NCBI RefSeq assembly: GCF_007341385.1
Contig: NZ_VJYD01000001.1
Span: forward strand, 372,001 to 436,000
Direction: 5' to 3'
Length of the DNA: 64,000 nucleotides
From: Flavobacterium daemonense
GTDB taxonomy: Bacteria > Bacteroidota > Bacteroidia > Flavobacteriales > Flavobacteriaceae
The notes beneath the pieces were generated by a model. It saw only the letters and a list, made by a program, of their open reading frames with translations. It did no database searches and had not been told where the DNA came from. Below are positions 42,606-50,555 of this stretch, piece after piece (position 1 is the stretch's first letter; the number at the start of each line of letters is the position of its first letter). Both the position numbers and the translations under genes were made by a program.

Positions 42606-43157
42606 TTAGACTTGAATTCCGTTTTCAGGAATTTTCCCTACTACTCCCTTATAATGTTGTTTCAAGATTTCCCAATCGGCTTCATAATTGCCAGTCGGAA
42701 AAAAAGGCTCTCCTAAATTAACTTCTTTCTTTCCCCAATCAAAAGCTACAGGAACAATTGGAACATTTGCTTTAAGCGCGATATAATAAAAACCAGTTTT
42801 AATTTCAGTTACTCCTTTTCGAGTTCCTTCTGGAGCAACTGCCAAACGAAAAATTTCTTTTCGCTCAAAAATTGCCGCAATCGAATCTACTTTGTTTAAT
42901 CCGCCGGTTCGGTCAATTGGTTCACCGCCAACATTTCTAAAATAATAACCAAAAGGAAATTTGAACAATTCTTTTTTTCCAACCCAATTCATCTCCAGAC
43001 CTGAAATTCCGCGAGTAAAAAGCCCGATGTAAAAATCATGATTGCTGGTATGAGGCATCACCATCAAAATGCAATTTTTAACATCTGCATTCTCGATTCC
43101 CTTGATTTTCCAGCCCATTAGCTTAAAAAAGATGAATTTGTATAACTGTTTTTTCAT
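42606..43157 (-). CDS. 1-acyl-glycerol-3-phosphate acyltransferase family protein
   Basis: A 183-residue PlsC-like acyltransferase with the catalytic H-x4-D motif in MPHTSNHDFYIG (about residues 35-46), the FFRNVGGEPIDR block and EGTRKG (about 109-114) of motif III. It is short for PlsC (about 240) and lacks a clear N-terminal membrane helix, as in the short bacterial lysophospholipid acyltransferase group. It probably acylates a lipid or glycerol-phosphate-like substrate at the inner membrane. Transcribed alone, divergent from the operon starting at 43223. Confidence 0.87.
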   Translation of the reverse strand: MKKQLYKFIFFKLMGWKIKGIENADVKNCILMVMPHTSNHDFYIGLFTRGISGLEMNWVGKKELFKFPFGYYFRNVGGEPIDRTGGLNKVDSIAAIFERKEIFRLAVAPEGTRKGVTEIKTGFYYIALKANVPIVPVAFDWGKKEVNLGEPFFPTGNYEADWEILKQHYKGVVGKIPENGIQV

Positions 43158-43222
43158 TAAAATTTTATTATTTCTGCAAAATAAAAGATTTAAAATGTAT
43201 TTTTGAGTAAAAGCATTATAAA

Positions 43223-43888
43223 ATGATTCAAAAACTGTTCAGTTATCTAATTCCAATAAAAATATTCAAAAAAAAATCGGCGCTAAGCAAAACAATTGAA
43301 GTTACTTGGGCGAATGGCGAATTGGTTTTAGACTCTGAAAACACCAATTATTCTTATGGAAGTCTGCAACGTATATTAAGGTATGGACTTCGAAATATTG
43401 GATACAATAAAATTATAGAAATGGATCATGTTTTAGTTTTGGGCGTTGCCGGCGGAAGCGTTATAAAAACTTTAGTAGATGAAATTCAGTATAAAGGCAA
43501 AATTACAGGAGTTGAAATTGACGCCGAAATGATTAAGATTGCCAATCAATATTTTAATCTAAATAAAATTGAGCAACTCGAATTGGTCATCGATGATGCA
43601 TTTGAATTTGTTTTAAAAACAAAAGACCAATATGACTTGATTATTATTGATATTTTTGAAGATATAAAAATGCCAAACTTCTTATTTGAGCGCTTTTTTA
43701 GTGATCGAATTTGCTCGTTGTTGAAAGATCAAGGTTTTGTACTTTTCAATACTATGATTTTAGATGAAGCACATAATGTGCGAAATAGGAAGTACATTTC
43801 AGAAATAAATCCTAAATTGTTTGCCTCAAAAATGCTGCCTCGCATTGAGGTTCATAATGAATTAATTATTATAGAAAAAGTAGCTTAA
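43223..43888 (+). CDS. Spermidine-synthase-fold methyltransferase-like protein
   Basis: A 221-residue protein with the Rossmann core of polyamine aminopropyltransferases: HVLVLGVAGGSVIKTLVDE (motif I), ITGVEIDAEMIKIANQYFNL, IDDAFEFVLKTKDQYDLIIIDIFED. The N-terminal beta-strand domain of true spermidine synthases is shortened (about 55 residues), and the GGGDG signature is replaced by GVAGGS. It may therefore be a methyltransferase relative rather than SpeE. It is the first of four genes spaced by 6-11 bases, followed by an M23 peptidase. Confidence 0.82.
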   Translation: MIQKLFSYLIPIKIFKKKSALSKTIEVTWANGELVLDSENTNYSYGSLQRILRYGLRNIGYNKIIEMDHVLVLGVAGGSVIKTLVDEIQYKGKITGVEIDAEMIKIANQYFNLNKIEQLELVIDDAFEFVLKTKDQYDLIIIDIFEDIKMPNFLFERFFSDRICSLLKDQGFVLFNTMILDEAHNVRNRKYISEINPKLFASKMLPRIEVHNELIIIEKVA

Positions 43889-43899
43889 ATTTTATTTTT

Positions 43900-44577
43900 A
43901 TGAAACCCCTTTCCGCAATCTTAAACGCCTTGCCACCTACTAAAATCATTGATTCGAGTATCGATTTTTCAAAGTACATTCCTTTAGATTTATCAGCCAA
44001 TAACGAAGAATTAATGGACAGCCGACCAGAAAATGCTGCCGAATTTGAAGTTTTTATTTTCGATTATTTATCAAAAAACAATGCCGAAGTTGCTTTTGGC
44101 GGTTACATCGAAGGACGTACCTTATATAAAAGGAGTACCATTTTTAGAAACGATTCTATTCCAGAACGAAATATTCACATTGGTCTGGATTTATGGACAA
44201 AAGAAGGAACTACAGTTCATGCACCTTTAGACGGAAAAGTGCATAGTTTTAAAAATAATATTGGACTTGGCGATTATGGACCGACGATTATTTTGGAACA
44301 TGAAATACAAAATGAAAAATTTTATACTTTATATGGACATTTATCGTTAGAAAGTTTAGACGACTTAAGTGTTGGGAAATTTTTTAAGAAAGGAGAACAA
44401 ATTGCAACTCTTGGCAACGCCGCTGTAAATGGCGATTATGCACCGCATGTTCATTTTCAGATTATTCAAGATATTCAAGATTTTTGGGGAGATTATCCTG
44501 GAGTATGCAATTCAAATGACCTTAATTTTTATATAGAAAATTGTCCCGACCCCAATTTATTATTAAAAATAACTTAA
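43900..44577 (+). CDS. M23-family (LytM-like) peptidase
   Basis: A 225-residue protein whose M23 domain has the zinc ligands H-x3-D in NIHIGLDLWTKEGT and the H-x-H in YAPHVHFQII, plus TLYGHLSLESL with the second catalytic His. All zinc residues are present. No signal peptide is visible at the N-terminus (MKPLSAILNALPPTK), which is unusual for a cell-wall endopeptidase and suggests either an unrecognised export route or a cytoplasmic role. It starts 11 bases after the aminopropyltransferase-like gene and ends 6 bases before a lipoprotein gene. Confidence 0.85.
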   Translation: MKPLSAILNALPPTKIIDSSIDFSKYIPLDLSANNEELMDSRPENAAEFEVFIFDYLSKNNAEVAFGGYIEGRTLYKRSTIFRNDSIPERNIHIGLDLWTKEGTTVHAPLDGKVHSFKNNIGLGDYGPTIILEHEIQNEKFYTLYGHLSLESLDDLSVGKFFKKGEQIATLGNAAVNGDYAPHVHFQIIQDIQDFWGDYPGVCNSNDLNFYIENCPDPNLLLKIT

Positions 44578-44583
44578 ATAGCT

Positions 44584-45057
44584 ATGAAGAAAGCAGGATT
44601 GATTATATGTTTGTTGTTGCTTATAGGATGCAAATCAAAAACAGTCAGCAGAGATACTGACGATTTGAAAATTAAAAAAGTTGCGGTTTCTGAAATTAAT
44701 TCGAATCAGCAAAAAAAGGCATACGAATTAGGCAAACGTGTTTTGGAAACCTGCAATACTTCAAAGTTTAAACCATTTAATGAAACGGAAGTAACCAAAT
44801 CTGTAATGGAAAATACGACGGAAGAAAGGCTTACAAAAACCTGTACAAGATTTAGGCAATATTACGGTAGTTTTATTGATCTGAAATTGGATGGTGTTTA
44901 TAAAACCAAACAAGAAGTCATTTACCGTTATCATGCTTTGTATTCTAAAAAAGTTGCAAATAAAGAGCTTAGAGTTTTTGTAGATGAAAATAATTTGGTT
45001 TCTGCCATAAAATCAATGGATTGGGACGAAACATTTGATGCTAAAATAACCGAATAA
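44584..45057 (+). CDS. Small lipoprotein, function unknown
   Basis: A 157-residue lipoprotein (lipobox LLIGC at about residues 12-16). The mature protein is mixed alpha/beta with the segment TCTRFRQYYGSFIDLKLDGV, recalling DUF3887-type or SnoaL-like folds in other small secreted proteins, but I cannot assign it. It is third in the operon starting at 43223 (gaps of 6 and 10 bases to its neighbours). Confidence 0.75.
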   Translation: MKKAGLIICLLLLIGCKSKTVSRDTDDLKIKKVAVSEINSNQQKKAYELGKRVLETCNTSKFKPFNETEVTKSVMENTTEERLTKTCTRFRQYYGSFIDLKLDGVYKTKQEVIYRYHALYSKKVANKELRVFVDENNLVSAIKSMDWDETFDAKITE

Positions 45058-45067
45058 CAAAAAATAT

Positions 45068-45592
45068 ATGAGTTTTAAATTATCGCTGTTTTTATTATTA
45101 TTGATTACAAACTTTGCTAATGCTCAGGAAACTATAAGCGTAAAAGGTTCAAAACCTTACCCTGCCACTAAAAATTATACTTTTATTTGCGAAAAATATG
45201 CTTTTTCTGGCGAGTTAAATGTTCAGGCAGCAAAAACAGAAAAAGGCGGTATTTTAAAATTAACTATTGCTACAGCAAATGATCAGGCGCGAATTTCGGG
45301 TGGCGTATATGTAGATTTGGTAAATGGCGATGTAATTCCATGTGTTGACAAAAATGTCAAAGAAAGTGCTGATGGTAAAACGACAGCTTATTACTACTTT
45401 ACTCCGGCAGAAATGCTGAAACTCAAAAAAACCGATATTCAGGCAATCCGATTTATTATTACGGGTCCGTCAAATGCGTTTGGAAACCAAACTGGATATT
45501 TTACGGCCCTAAACAGAAACTCTTATTTTTCAACAGCATACGACAATTCCAAGAAAACTTTTGACACAGCAAAAGAAATTAGCGTTTTATAA
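45068..45592 (+). CDS. Secreted protein, function unknown
   Basis: A 174-residue protein with a type I signal peptide (about residues 1-19, ending NAQ). The mature chain is beta-rich, with segments ISGGVYVDLVNGDVIPC and YYYFTPAEMLKLKKTDI. No family recognised. It is last of the four tightly spaced genes beginning at 43223 and is followed by the SnoaL-like gene after 52 bases. Confidence 0.75.
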   Translation: MSFKLSLFLLLLITNFANAQETISVKGSKPYPATKNYTFICEKYAFSGELNVQAAKTEKGGILKLTIATANDQARISGGVYVDLVNGDVIPCVDKNVKESADGKTTAYYYFTPAEMLKLKKTDIQAIRFIITGPSNAFGNQTGYFTALNRNSYFSTAYDNSKKTFDTAKEISVL

Positions 45593-45644
45593 AGAAAAAA
45601 CTTAAGATAATAAATATTATATTTATACTCTAATTAAGATTTAC

Positions 45645-46115
45645 ATGAACGCCAACGAAAGTTTAATTGCAAAATTTTATACCGCTTTTGCAAATGCCGA
45701 CGCTAAAACAATGAGTGAATGCTATCATCCAAAAGTGCATTTTATTGATCCAGCTTTTGGATTGCTTAAGGAAGAGCAAGTTTCTAAAATGTGGGAAATG
45801 CTTATTTTAAAAAGCAAAGGCAATATAAAAATTGAATTTTCAGATATACATGCCGATGAATTTTCTGGGTCAGCTAGATGGGTGGCAACATACAATTTCA
45901 GCAAAACCAACAGAAACGTAGTCAATACTATTACAGCTGAATTTGTTTTTCAAGATGGCTTAATCATCAAACATACCGATAATTTTGATGTGTGGAAATG
46001 GTCAAAACAAGCATTTGGCGTAACTGGATATTTATTGGGCTGGACAGGATTTTTCCACAGTAAAATTCAGGAACAAGCTTTGCTTTCTCTAAAAAAATTC
46101 CAACAATCCAAATAA
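45645..46115 (+). CDS. SnoaL/NTF2-like protein
   Basis: A 156-residue cone-shaped alpha+beta barrel protein: NANESLIAKFYTAFANADAK at the start (helix), MSECYHPKVHFIDPAFGLLK, then ADEFSGSARWVATYNFSK and FVFQDGLIIKHTDNFDVWKW, as in SnoaL-like polyketide cyclase-type families. Such proteins are often enzymes on small hydrophobic molecules or orphan ligand binders. Substrate unknown. It lies 52 bases after the secreted protein and may share its transcript. Confidence 0.87.
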   Translation: MNANESLIAKFYTAFANADAKTMSECYHPKVHFIDPAFGLLKEEQVSKMWEMLILKSKGNIKIEFSDIHADEFSGSARWVATYNFSKTNRNVVNTITAEFVFQDGLIIKHTDNFDVWKWSKQAFGVTGYLLGWTGFFHSKIQEQALLSLKKFQQSK

Positions 46116-46256
46116 TATTCTTAACTTGAGTATTCAAAATTCAGATTGACTCTAAATTATTCATTTTCAAACCATTGAAAATACCCGCAGATCAAGATTT
46201 TAATTCGTTTGTGGTTTGTAATTCTAAAGTAAATCGTGTTGTAATCTTGAATCATC

Positions 46257-47999
46257 ATGAAAGAAATTGTACACAAAAAATTAAATCAGTTACAGGCAAC
46301 CGCGATTTGTGGTAACGATATCAGTTCTTCTTGTCTTTATGTTTCAGCGCTGACCATTTTATATGCAGGACAATATGCATGGATTTCTTTATTAATTGTT
46401 GCTGTTGTTTTATTTCTTTTCCGAAAAATTTATGCCGAAGTTGTAGGCGCAATTCCTTTAAATGGTGGAGCTTACAATGTTTTACTTAACACGTCAACAA
46501 AACGTTTGGCTTCACTTGCGGCAACATTAACCGTTTTATCGTACATGGCAACAGCCGTAATTTCAGCATCAGAAGGCATGCATTATCTGCACGGAATTTT
46601 TGAAGGACTAAATGTTACCATTTCAACTGTTGTCATTTTAATTTTATTTACATTTCTGGCTATTTTAGGAATTGGGGAATCTGCTTTTGTGGCTGTAATC
46701 ATTTTTGTCACACATATTACTACCCTAACTTTATTGGTTCTAGCTTCAATTTGGTTTTTGCTTCATCATGGTCTCGAAACTTTTCATGTTAATTGGCGAA
46801 CGCCTTTGACAACAGGAAATATTGAAACAGCACTTTTTTTAGGATTTTCGGCGGCAATGCTCGGAATTTCGGGTTTTGAGAGTTCTGCCAATTTTGTCGA
46901 AGAGCAAGAACATGGCATTTTTCCAAAAACACTTCGCAACATGTGGGGAATTGTCAGCTTTTTTAATCCAGCAATCGCAATTTTATTAATTAGTGTAATT
47001 CCGCTTAGCGAAGTTGGCGAAAACAAAGAATCCCTCCTAGCTCATTTAGGCGAAACAACCGGCGGTTCTTGGTTGGCTTGGTTGATTTCTATCGATGCCG
47101 TTTTAGTTTTATGCGGTGCTGTATTAACCTCATTTGTAGGTGTCTCTGGGCTTTTGAACCGAATGACTTTAGACCGAATTTTGCCAAATTATTTTCTAAA
47201 ACAAAATAAAAGAGGTTCTCATTACAGAATTGTAATCAGCTTTTTAATTCTATGCATTTCCGTGCTTTTTGCCACGCAAGGACATTTAGAATCACTTGCC
47301 GGAGTATATACTTTTTCATTTTTAGCAGTAATGGCGTTATTCGGAATTGGAAATTTATTGCTGAAATTCAAACGAAGTAAACTTCCAAGACCAGTACGAG
47401 CCAGAGGAATTGCAGTTGTGACGGCTGTAATTTTTGTAATTGCTGCTTTTATTGGCAATATGGAATTAAACATAAATGCATTTTACACGTTTCTAAAATA
47501 CATGGTTCCGTCGCTAATTTTTATTGGCATAATGCTTAATCGTGTTGCGCTAATCAAACTTTTAATCGAAGCGCTTGAGTATTTTTATCAGCCTTTGCGC
47601 CGAATGGTAATTGTGAGCAATCGCTATCTCCAAAATATGAGCTCAAAAATCAACTCACAGGAATTTGTTTTTTTTACCAAAGGTGATGACATTGCAATTT
47701 TGAATAAAGTACTTCAATACGTTGAGAATAATGAAACCACAAAAAAACTAAAAATAGTTCACGTCAAAAATGACGGAACAAATAATGAAGCGCTAAAAAA
47801 AGATCTTGAAGTTTTAGATCGCGCCTACGACAGCATTGATATTGAATACATTGAAATCAAAGGTACTTTTGGTCCAGACCTTATCGATGAACTTTCTGAA
47901 AAATGGCATATTCCAAAAAACTTTATGTTCATTGCTTCGCCAGGAAATAAATTCTCTTACCGAGTTTCAGATCTTGGTGGCGTCCGTTTGATTATGTAA
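46257..47999 (+). CDS. APC-superfamily amino-acid permease with C-terminal cytoplasmic domain
   Basis: A 580-residue transporter. About twelve membrane helices fill residues 25-430. The N-terminal part carries the APC helix 1 and 2 signature (ISSSCLYVSALTILYAGQYA, then GAIPLNGGAYNVLLN), and GFESSANFVEEQEHGIFPKT marks the conserved substrate-binding loop. The last 120 residues are soluble (VFFTKGDDIAILNKVLQYVE onward) with a UspA-like alpha/beta pattern, a known accessory domain in this group. Substrate unknown, presumably an amino acid or amine. Confidence 0.88.
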   Translation: MKEIVHKKLNQLQATAICGNDISSSCLYVSALTILYAGQYAWISLLIVAVVLFLFRKIYAEVVGAIPLNGGAYNVLLNTSTKRLASLAATLTVLSYMATAVISASEGMHYLHGIFEGLNVTISTVVILILFTFLAILGIGESAFVAVIIFVTHITTLTLLVLASIWFLLHHGLETFHVNWRTPLTTGNIETALFLGFSAAMLGISGFESSANFVEEQEHGIFPKTLRNMWGIVSFFNPAIAILLISVIPLSEVGENKESLLAHLGETTGGSWLAWLISIDAVLVLCGAVLTSFVGVSGLLNRMTLDRILPNYFLKQNKRGSHYRIVISFLILCISVLFATQGHLESLAGVYTFSFLAVMALFGIGNLLLKFKRSKLPRPVRARGIAVVTAVIFVIAAFIGNMELNINAFYTFLKYMVPSLIFIGIMLNRVALIKLLIEALEYFYQPLRRMVIVSNRYLQNMSSKINSQEFVFFTKGDDIAILNKVLQYVENNETTKKLKIVHVKNDGTNNEALKKDLEVLDRAYDSIDIEYIEIKGTFGPDLIDELSEKWHIPKNFMFIASPGNKFSYRVSDLGGVRLIM

Positions 48000-48039
48000 T
48001 TTTTAGAAGCAGAAGTATCAGTTTTTTCAAGACCTAAAC

Positions 48040-48132
48040 TCCCGCTATCCGTTTCACACGAGCGATAGCGAACTGACGAAGTAATCTTTTATGTCGAACC
48101 ACGCCACAAAAGGATTTCCACTTCTATCGGGG
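48040..48132. repeat. Degenerate repeat with CCCGCTATC / GATAGCG words
   Basis: CTCCCGCTATCCGTTTCACA, CGAGCGATAGCG, AAAGGATTTCC and TCTATCGGGG form a set of interrupted complementary words over about 93 bases, between the convergent permease and aminotransferase genes. It resembles a decayed REP-like element seen in other Flavobacterium genomes (recall, not checked). Confidence 0.55.
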
Positions 48133-48183
48133 CTAAATGAGAAATATCATTTTCATAAGAAATAACAAACTGTTTTATACAAC

Positions 48184-48229
48184 AAACCCGACAGTCCCGA
48201 AGCCTCGGGATTAAAAACCTGACGGGTTT
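48184..48229. terminator. AACCCGACAGG palindrome, copy 3, with inserted inner hairpin
   Basis: The outer arms AAACCCGACAG and CTGACGGGTTT match copies at 28358 and 36761, but the centre has gained a perfect hairpin TCCCGAAGCCTCGGGA. Located between convergent genes. Confidence 0.8.
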
Positions 48230-48254
48230 ACTTTATGTACAATTAGAAATTTTC

Positions 48255-49742
48255 TTAAGATTTAAACCAGCTTTCCACTAATTCATCTTCAAATGAAGTG
48301 GCATTTTTATGAACAAACTCATTTGTATTTTTATTATAAGAATAATCTAAAGCCCAAGTTTCGTGATTTTTAGCTAATTCTTTAATGCTGTCACACACAT
48401 AAGCAATTTCTTCATCTGTTGTCGTTGGGTGAATCGACATTCTGATCCATCCCGGTTTTTTGATCAAATCACCAATCGTAATTTCATTTACCAATTTATT
48501 TGAAGTTTCTTGATCAACATGAAGCAAAAAGTGTCCGTAAGTTCCAGCACAACTGCATCCTCCACGAGTCTGAATCCCGAAACGGTCATTCAGCAATTTT
48601 ACGCCTAAATTAAAATGAAGATTTTCAATAAAAAAAGAAACAACGCCCAATCTGTCTTTATGTTGTCCTGCCAAAATCTTGATATTTTCAACAGGCTCAA
48701 GTTCATTAAAAACATAATCAACAATTTCGTGCTCGCGCTGCAAAATGTTTTCAATTCCCATTTCTTCCTTCAGTTCAATGGCAAGTGCTGTTTTTATAAC
48801 TTGCAAAAATCCTGGAGTTCCACCATCCTCACGATCTTCAATATTATCAATATATTTATGTTCGCCCCAAGGATTTGTCCAGCTCACCGTTCCGCCACCA
48901 GGACAATCTGGAATCATATTGTTGTATAATTTTTTATTGAAAATCAAAACCCCCGAAGTTCCAGGTCCGCCCAAAAATTTATGCGGAGAAAAGAAAACGG
49001 CATCTAAATAAGATTCTGCATCGGCCGGATGCATATCAATTTTAACATAAGGCCCAGAACAAGCAAAATCCACAAAACAAACTCCATTATATTGGTGCAT
49101 TAATTTTGCTGCTTCATGAAAAGGCGTTTTTAAACCCGTAACATTCGAACATGAAGTGATTGACGCGATTTTTATAGTTCTGTCTTTATATTTTTCTAAA
49201 AGTTCTTGCAAATGATCAAGACTGAAAAGACCTTTTTCACAAGATGGAATAATTTCAACATCTGCAATTGTCTCTAACCAAGACGTTTGATTCGAATGGT
49301 GTTCCATATGCGAAATAAAAACGATGGGCTTCTTTTCGTCAGGAACAGTAGTACAGCTTTTTAGATTTTCAGGAATTTTTAACCCCAAAATACGCTGAAA
49401 TTTATTTACAACACCAGTCATTCCCGTTCCATCTGTAATTAAAACATCATCCTGATTTGCATTGGCATGACGCTTAATAATATGTCTGGCATGATGGTAC
49501 GCTTTTGTCATGGCAGTACCTGACACAGTAGTTTCAGTATGTGTATTAGCAACAAAAGGCCCGAATTCATTGAGAAGTTTCTCTTCAATTGGGCGATATA
49601 ATCTTCCGCTGGCAGTCCAATCAGTGTAAATGATGCGTTTTTTGCCAAAAGGAGACGTAAATTCTTGATTTATTCCCACTATATTTTGACGAAAATCCTT
49701 GAAATAAGTTTCTAAACTGATGGTATTATTTTTGCTATTCAT
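48255..49742 (-). CDS. Class V aminotransferase-fold PLP enzyme
   Basis: A protein of 495 residues from the ATG at 49742 (the longer frame begins at a TTG). Fold-type I PLP enzyme of the cysteine desulfurase/selenocysteine lyase group: HTETTVSGTAMTKAYHHARH near the N-terminus, FVDFACSGPYVKID, the PLP-binding Lys in FFSPHKFLGGPGTSGVL, and a cysteine-rich GGCSCAGTYGH block where desulfurases carry the catalytic Cys. Whether it is a desulfurase or an aminotransferase on another substrate is open. No iron-sulphur genes are near. Confidence 0.87.
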   Translation of the reverse strand: MNSKNNTISLETYFKDFRQNIVGINQEFTSPFGKKRIIYTDWTASGRLYRPIEEKLLNEFGPFVANTHTETTVSGTAMTKAYHHARHIIKRHANANQDDVLITDGTGMTGVVNKFQRILGLKIPENLKSCTTVPDEKKPIVFISHMEHHSNQTSWLETIADVEIIPSCEKGLFSLDHLQELLEKYKDRTIKIASITSCSNVTGLKTPFHEAAKLMHQYNGVCFVDFACSGPYVKIDMHPADAESYLDAVFFSPHKFLGGPGTSGVLIFNKKLYNNMIPDCPGGGTVSWTNPWGEHKYIDNIEDREDGGTPGFLQVIKTALAIELKEEMGIENILQREHEIVDYVFNELEPVENIKILAGQHKDRLGVVSFFIENLHFNLGVKLLNDRFGIQTRGGCSCAGTYGHFLLHVDQETSNKLVNEITIGDLIKKPGWIRMSIHPTTTDEEIAYVCDSIKELAKNHETWALDYSYNKNTNEFVHKNATSFEDELVESWFKS

Positions 49743-49924
49743 TTGTATGCCTGAATTTGATTGCAAATATATTGCTTTTTTACGCAATTGCGAATTTATC
49801 AATACTAAACTTCAAATTCTAAAGAACCAATTAGTATCTTTAGTTATTTAGTTCTTTTTTTAATAAATTATCATAATATTCTATCGGATTAATAGGCATT
49901 AAAAAACAACATACAATATTTTTT

Positions 49925-50455
49925 ATGGAAAATTTATCAGTAGCTACTTTTGGTGGCGGATGTTTTTGGTGTATTGAAGCTGTTATTCAGCGCTTAAAGG
50001 GAGTAAAATCTTTAAAATCAGGATATTCGGGTGGTTTTATCAAAAATCCGCCTTATAGAGAAGTATGTACCGGCAGAACCGGACACGCAGAGGTAATACA
50101 AGTCACATTTGATCCTGACATAATTTCATATCATGATTTGATTTTCATTTTTATGACAAGTAACGATCCTACAACATTGAATCAGCAAGGTGCAGATGTT
50201 GGGACACAATATCGCTCAATAATTTTGTACCATGATTTAGAACAAAAAGCAATTGCTGAACAAGTTTTTAATGAGGTTCAACCTTTATTTGCTACTAAGA
50301 TTGTAACAGAACTTAAGTCTTTTGAAGTGTTTTATGAGGCCGAAGAAGATCATCAAAATTATTATAACAACAATCAGGATGCGCGCTATTGCCAAATCGT
50401 AATTGATCCAAAAGTGCAGAAACTGAAAAAAATGTACGCCGACAGGTTAATCTAA
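49925..50455 (+). CDS. msrA: Peptide-methionine (S)-S-oxide reductase
   Basis: A 176-residue enzyme that repairs oxidised methionine. The catalytic Cys is in FGGGCFWCIEAV (residues 9-20), followed by YSGGFIKNPPYREVCTGRTG and the invariant TGHAEVIQV, YHDLIFIF, NDPTTLNQQGADVGTQYRS. It is a single-domain MsrA with no fused MsrB. The downstream neighbour is selO, another redox-linked enzyme, separated by an inverted repeat. Confidence 0.95.
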   Translation: MENLSVATFGGGCFWCIEAVIQRLKGVKSLKSGYSGGFIKNPPYREVCTGRTGHAEVIQVTFDPDIISYHDLIFIFMTSNDPTTLNQQGADVGTQYRSIILYHDLEQKAIAEQVFNEVQPLFATKIVTELKSFEVFYEAEEDHQNYYNNNQDARYCQIVIDPKVQKLKKMYADRLI

Positions 50456-50461
50456 TTTTTA

Positions 50462-50538
50462 GCCACAGATTAAACGGATTTTTATTTGGTTCGCTTAAAA
50501 TTTCGAAGAAATTTGAAGAAATCCTTTTAATCTGTGGC
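50462..50538. repeat. Inverted repeat GCCACAGATTAAA-CGGATTT
   Basis: 20-base arms (50462-50481 and 50519-50538, one mismatch) with a 37-base loop between msrA and selO. The same style of element, with other arm words, lies at 52135-52272. Confidence 0.8.
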
Positions 50539-50555
50539 AAAAAGAAAGTTCAAAA

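Noticed and set aside
43223..43888. Calling this gene speE (true spermidine synthase)
   Set aside because: The N-terminal tetramerisation strands are shortened and the GGGDG signature is missing, so only the fold is supported.
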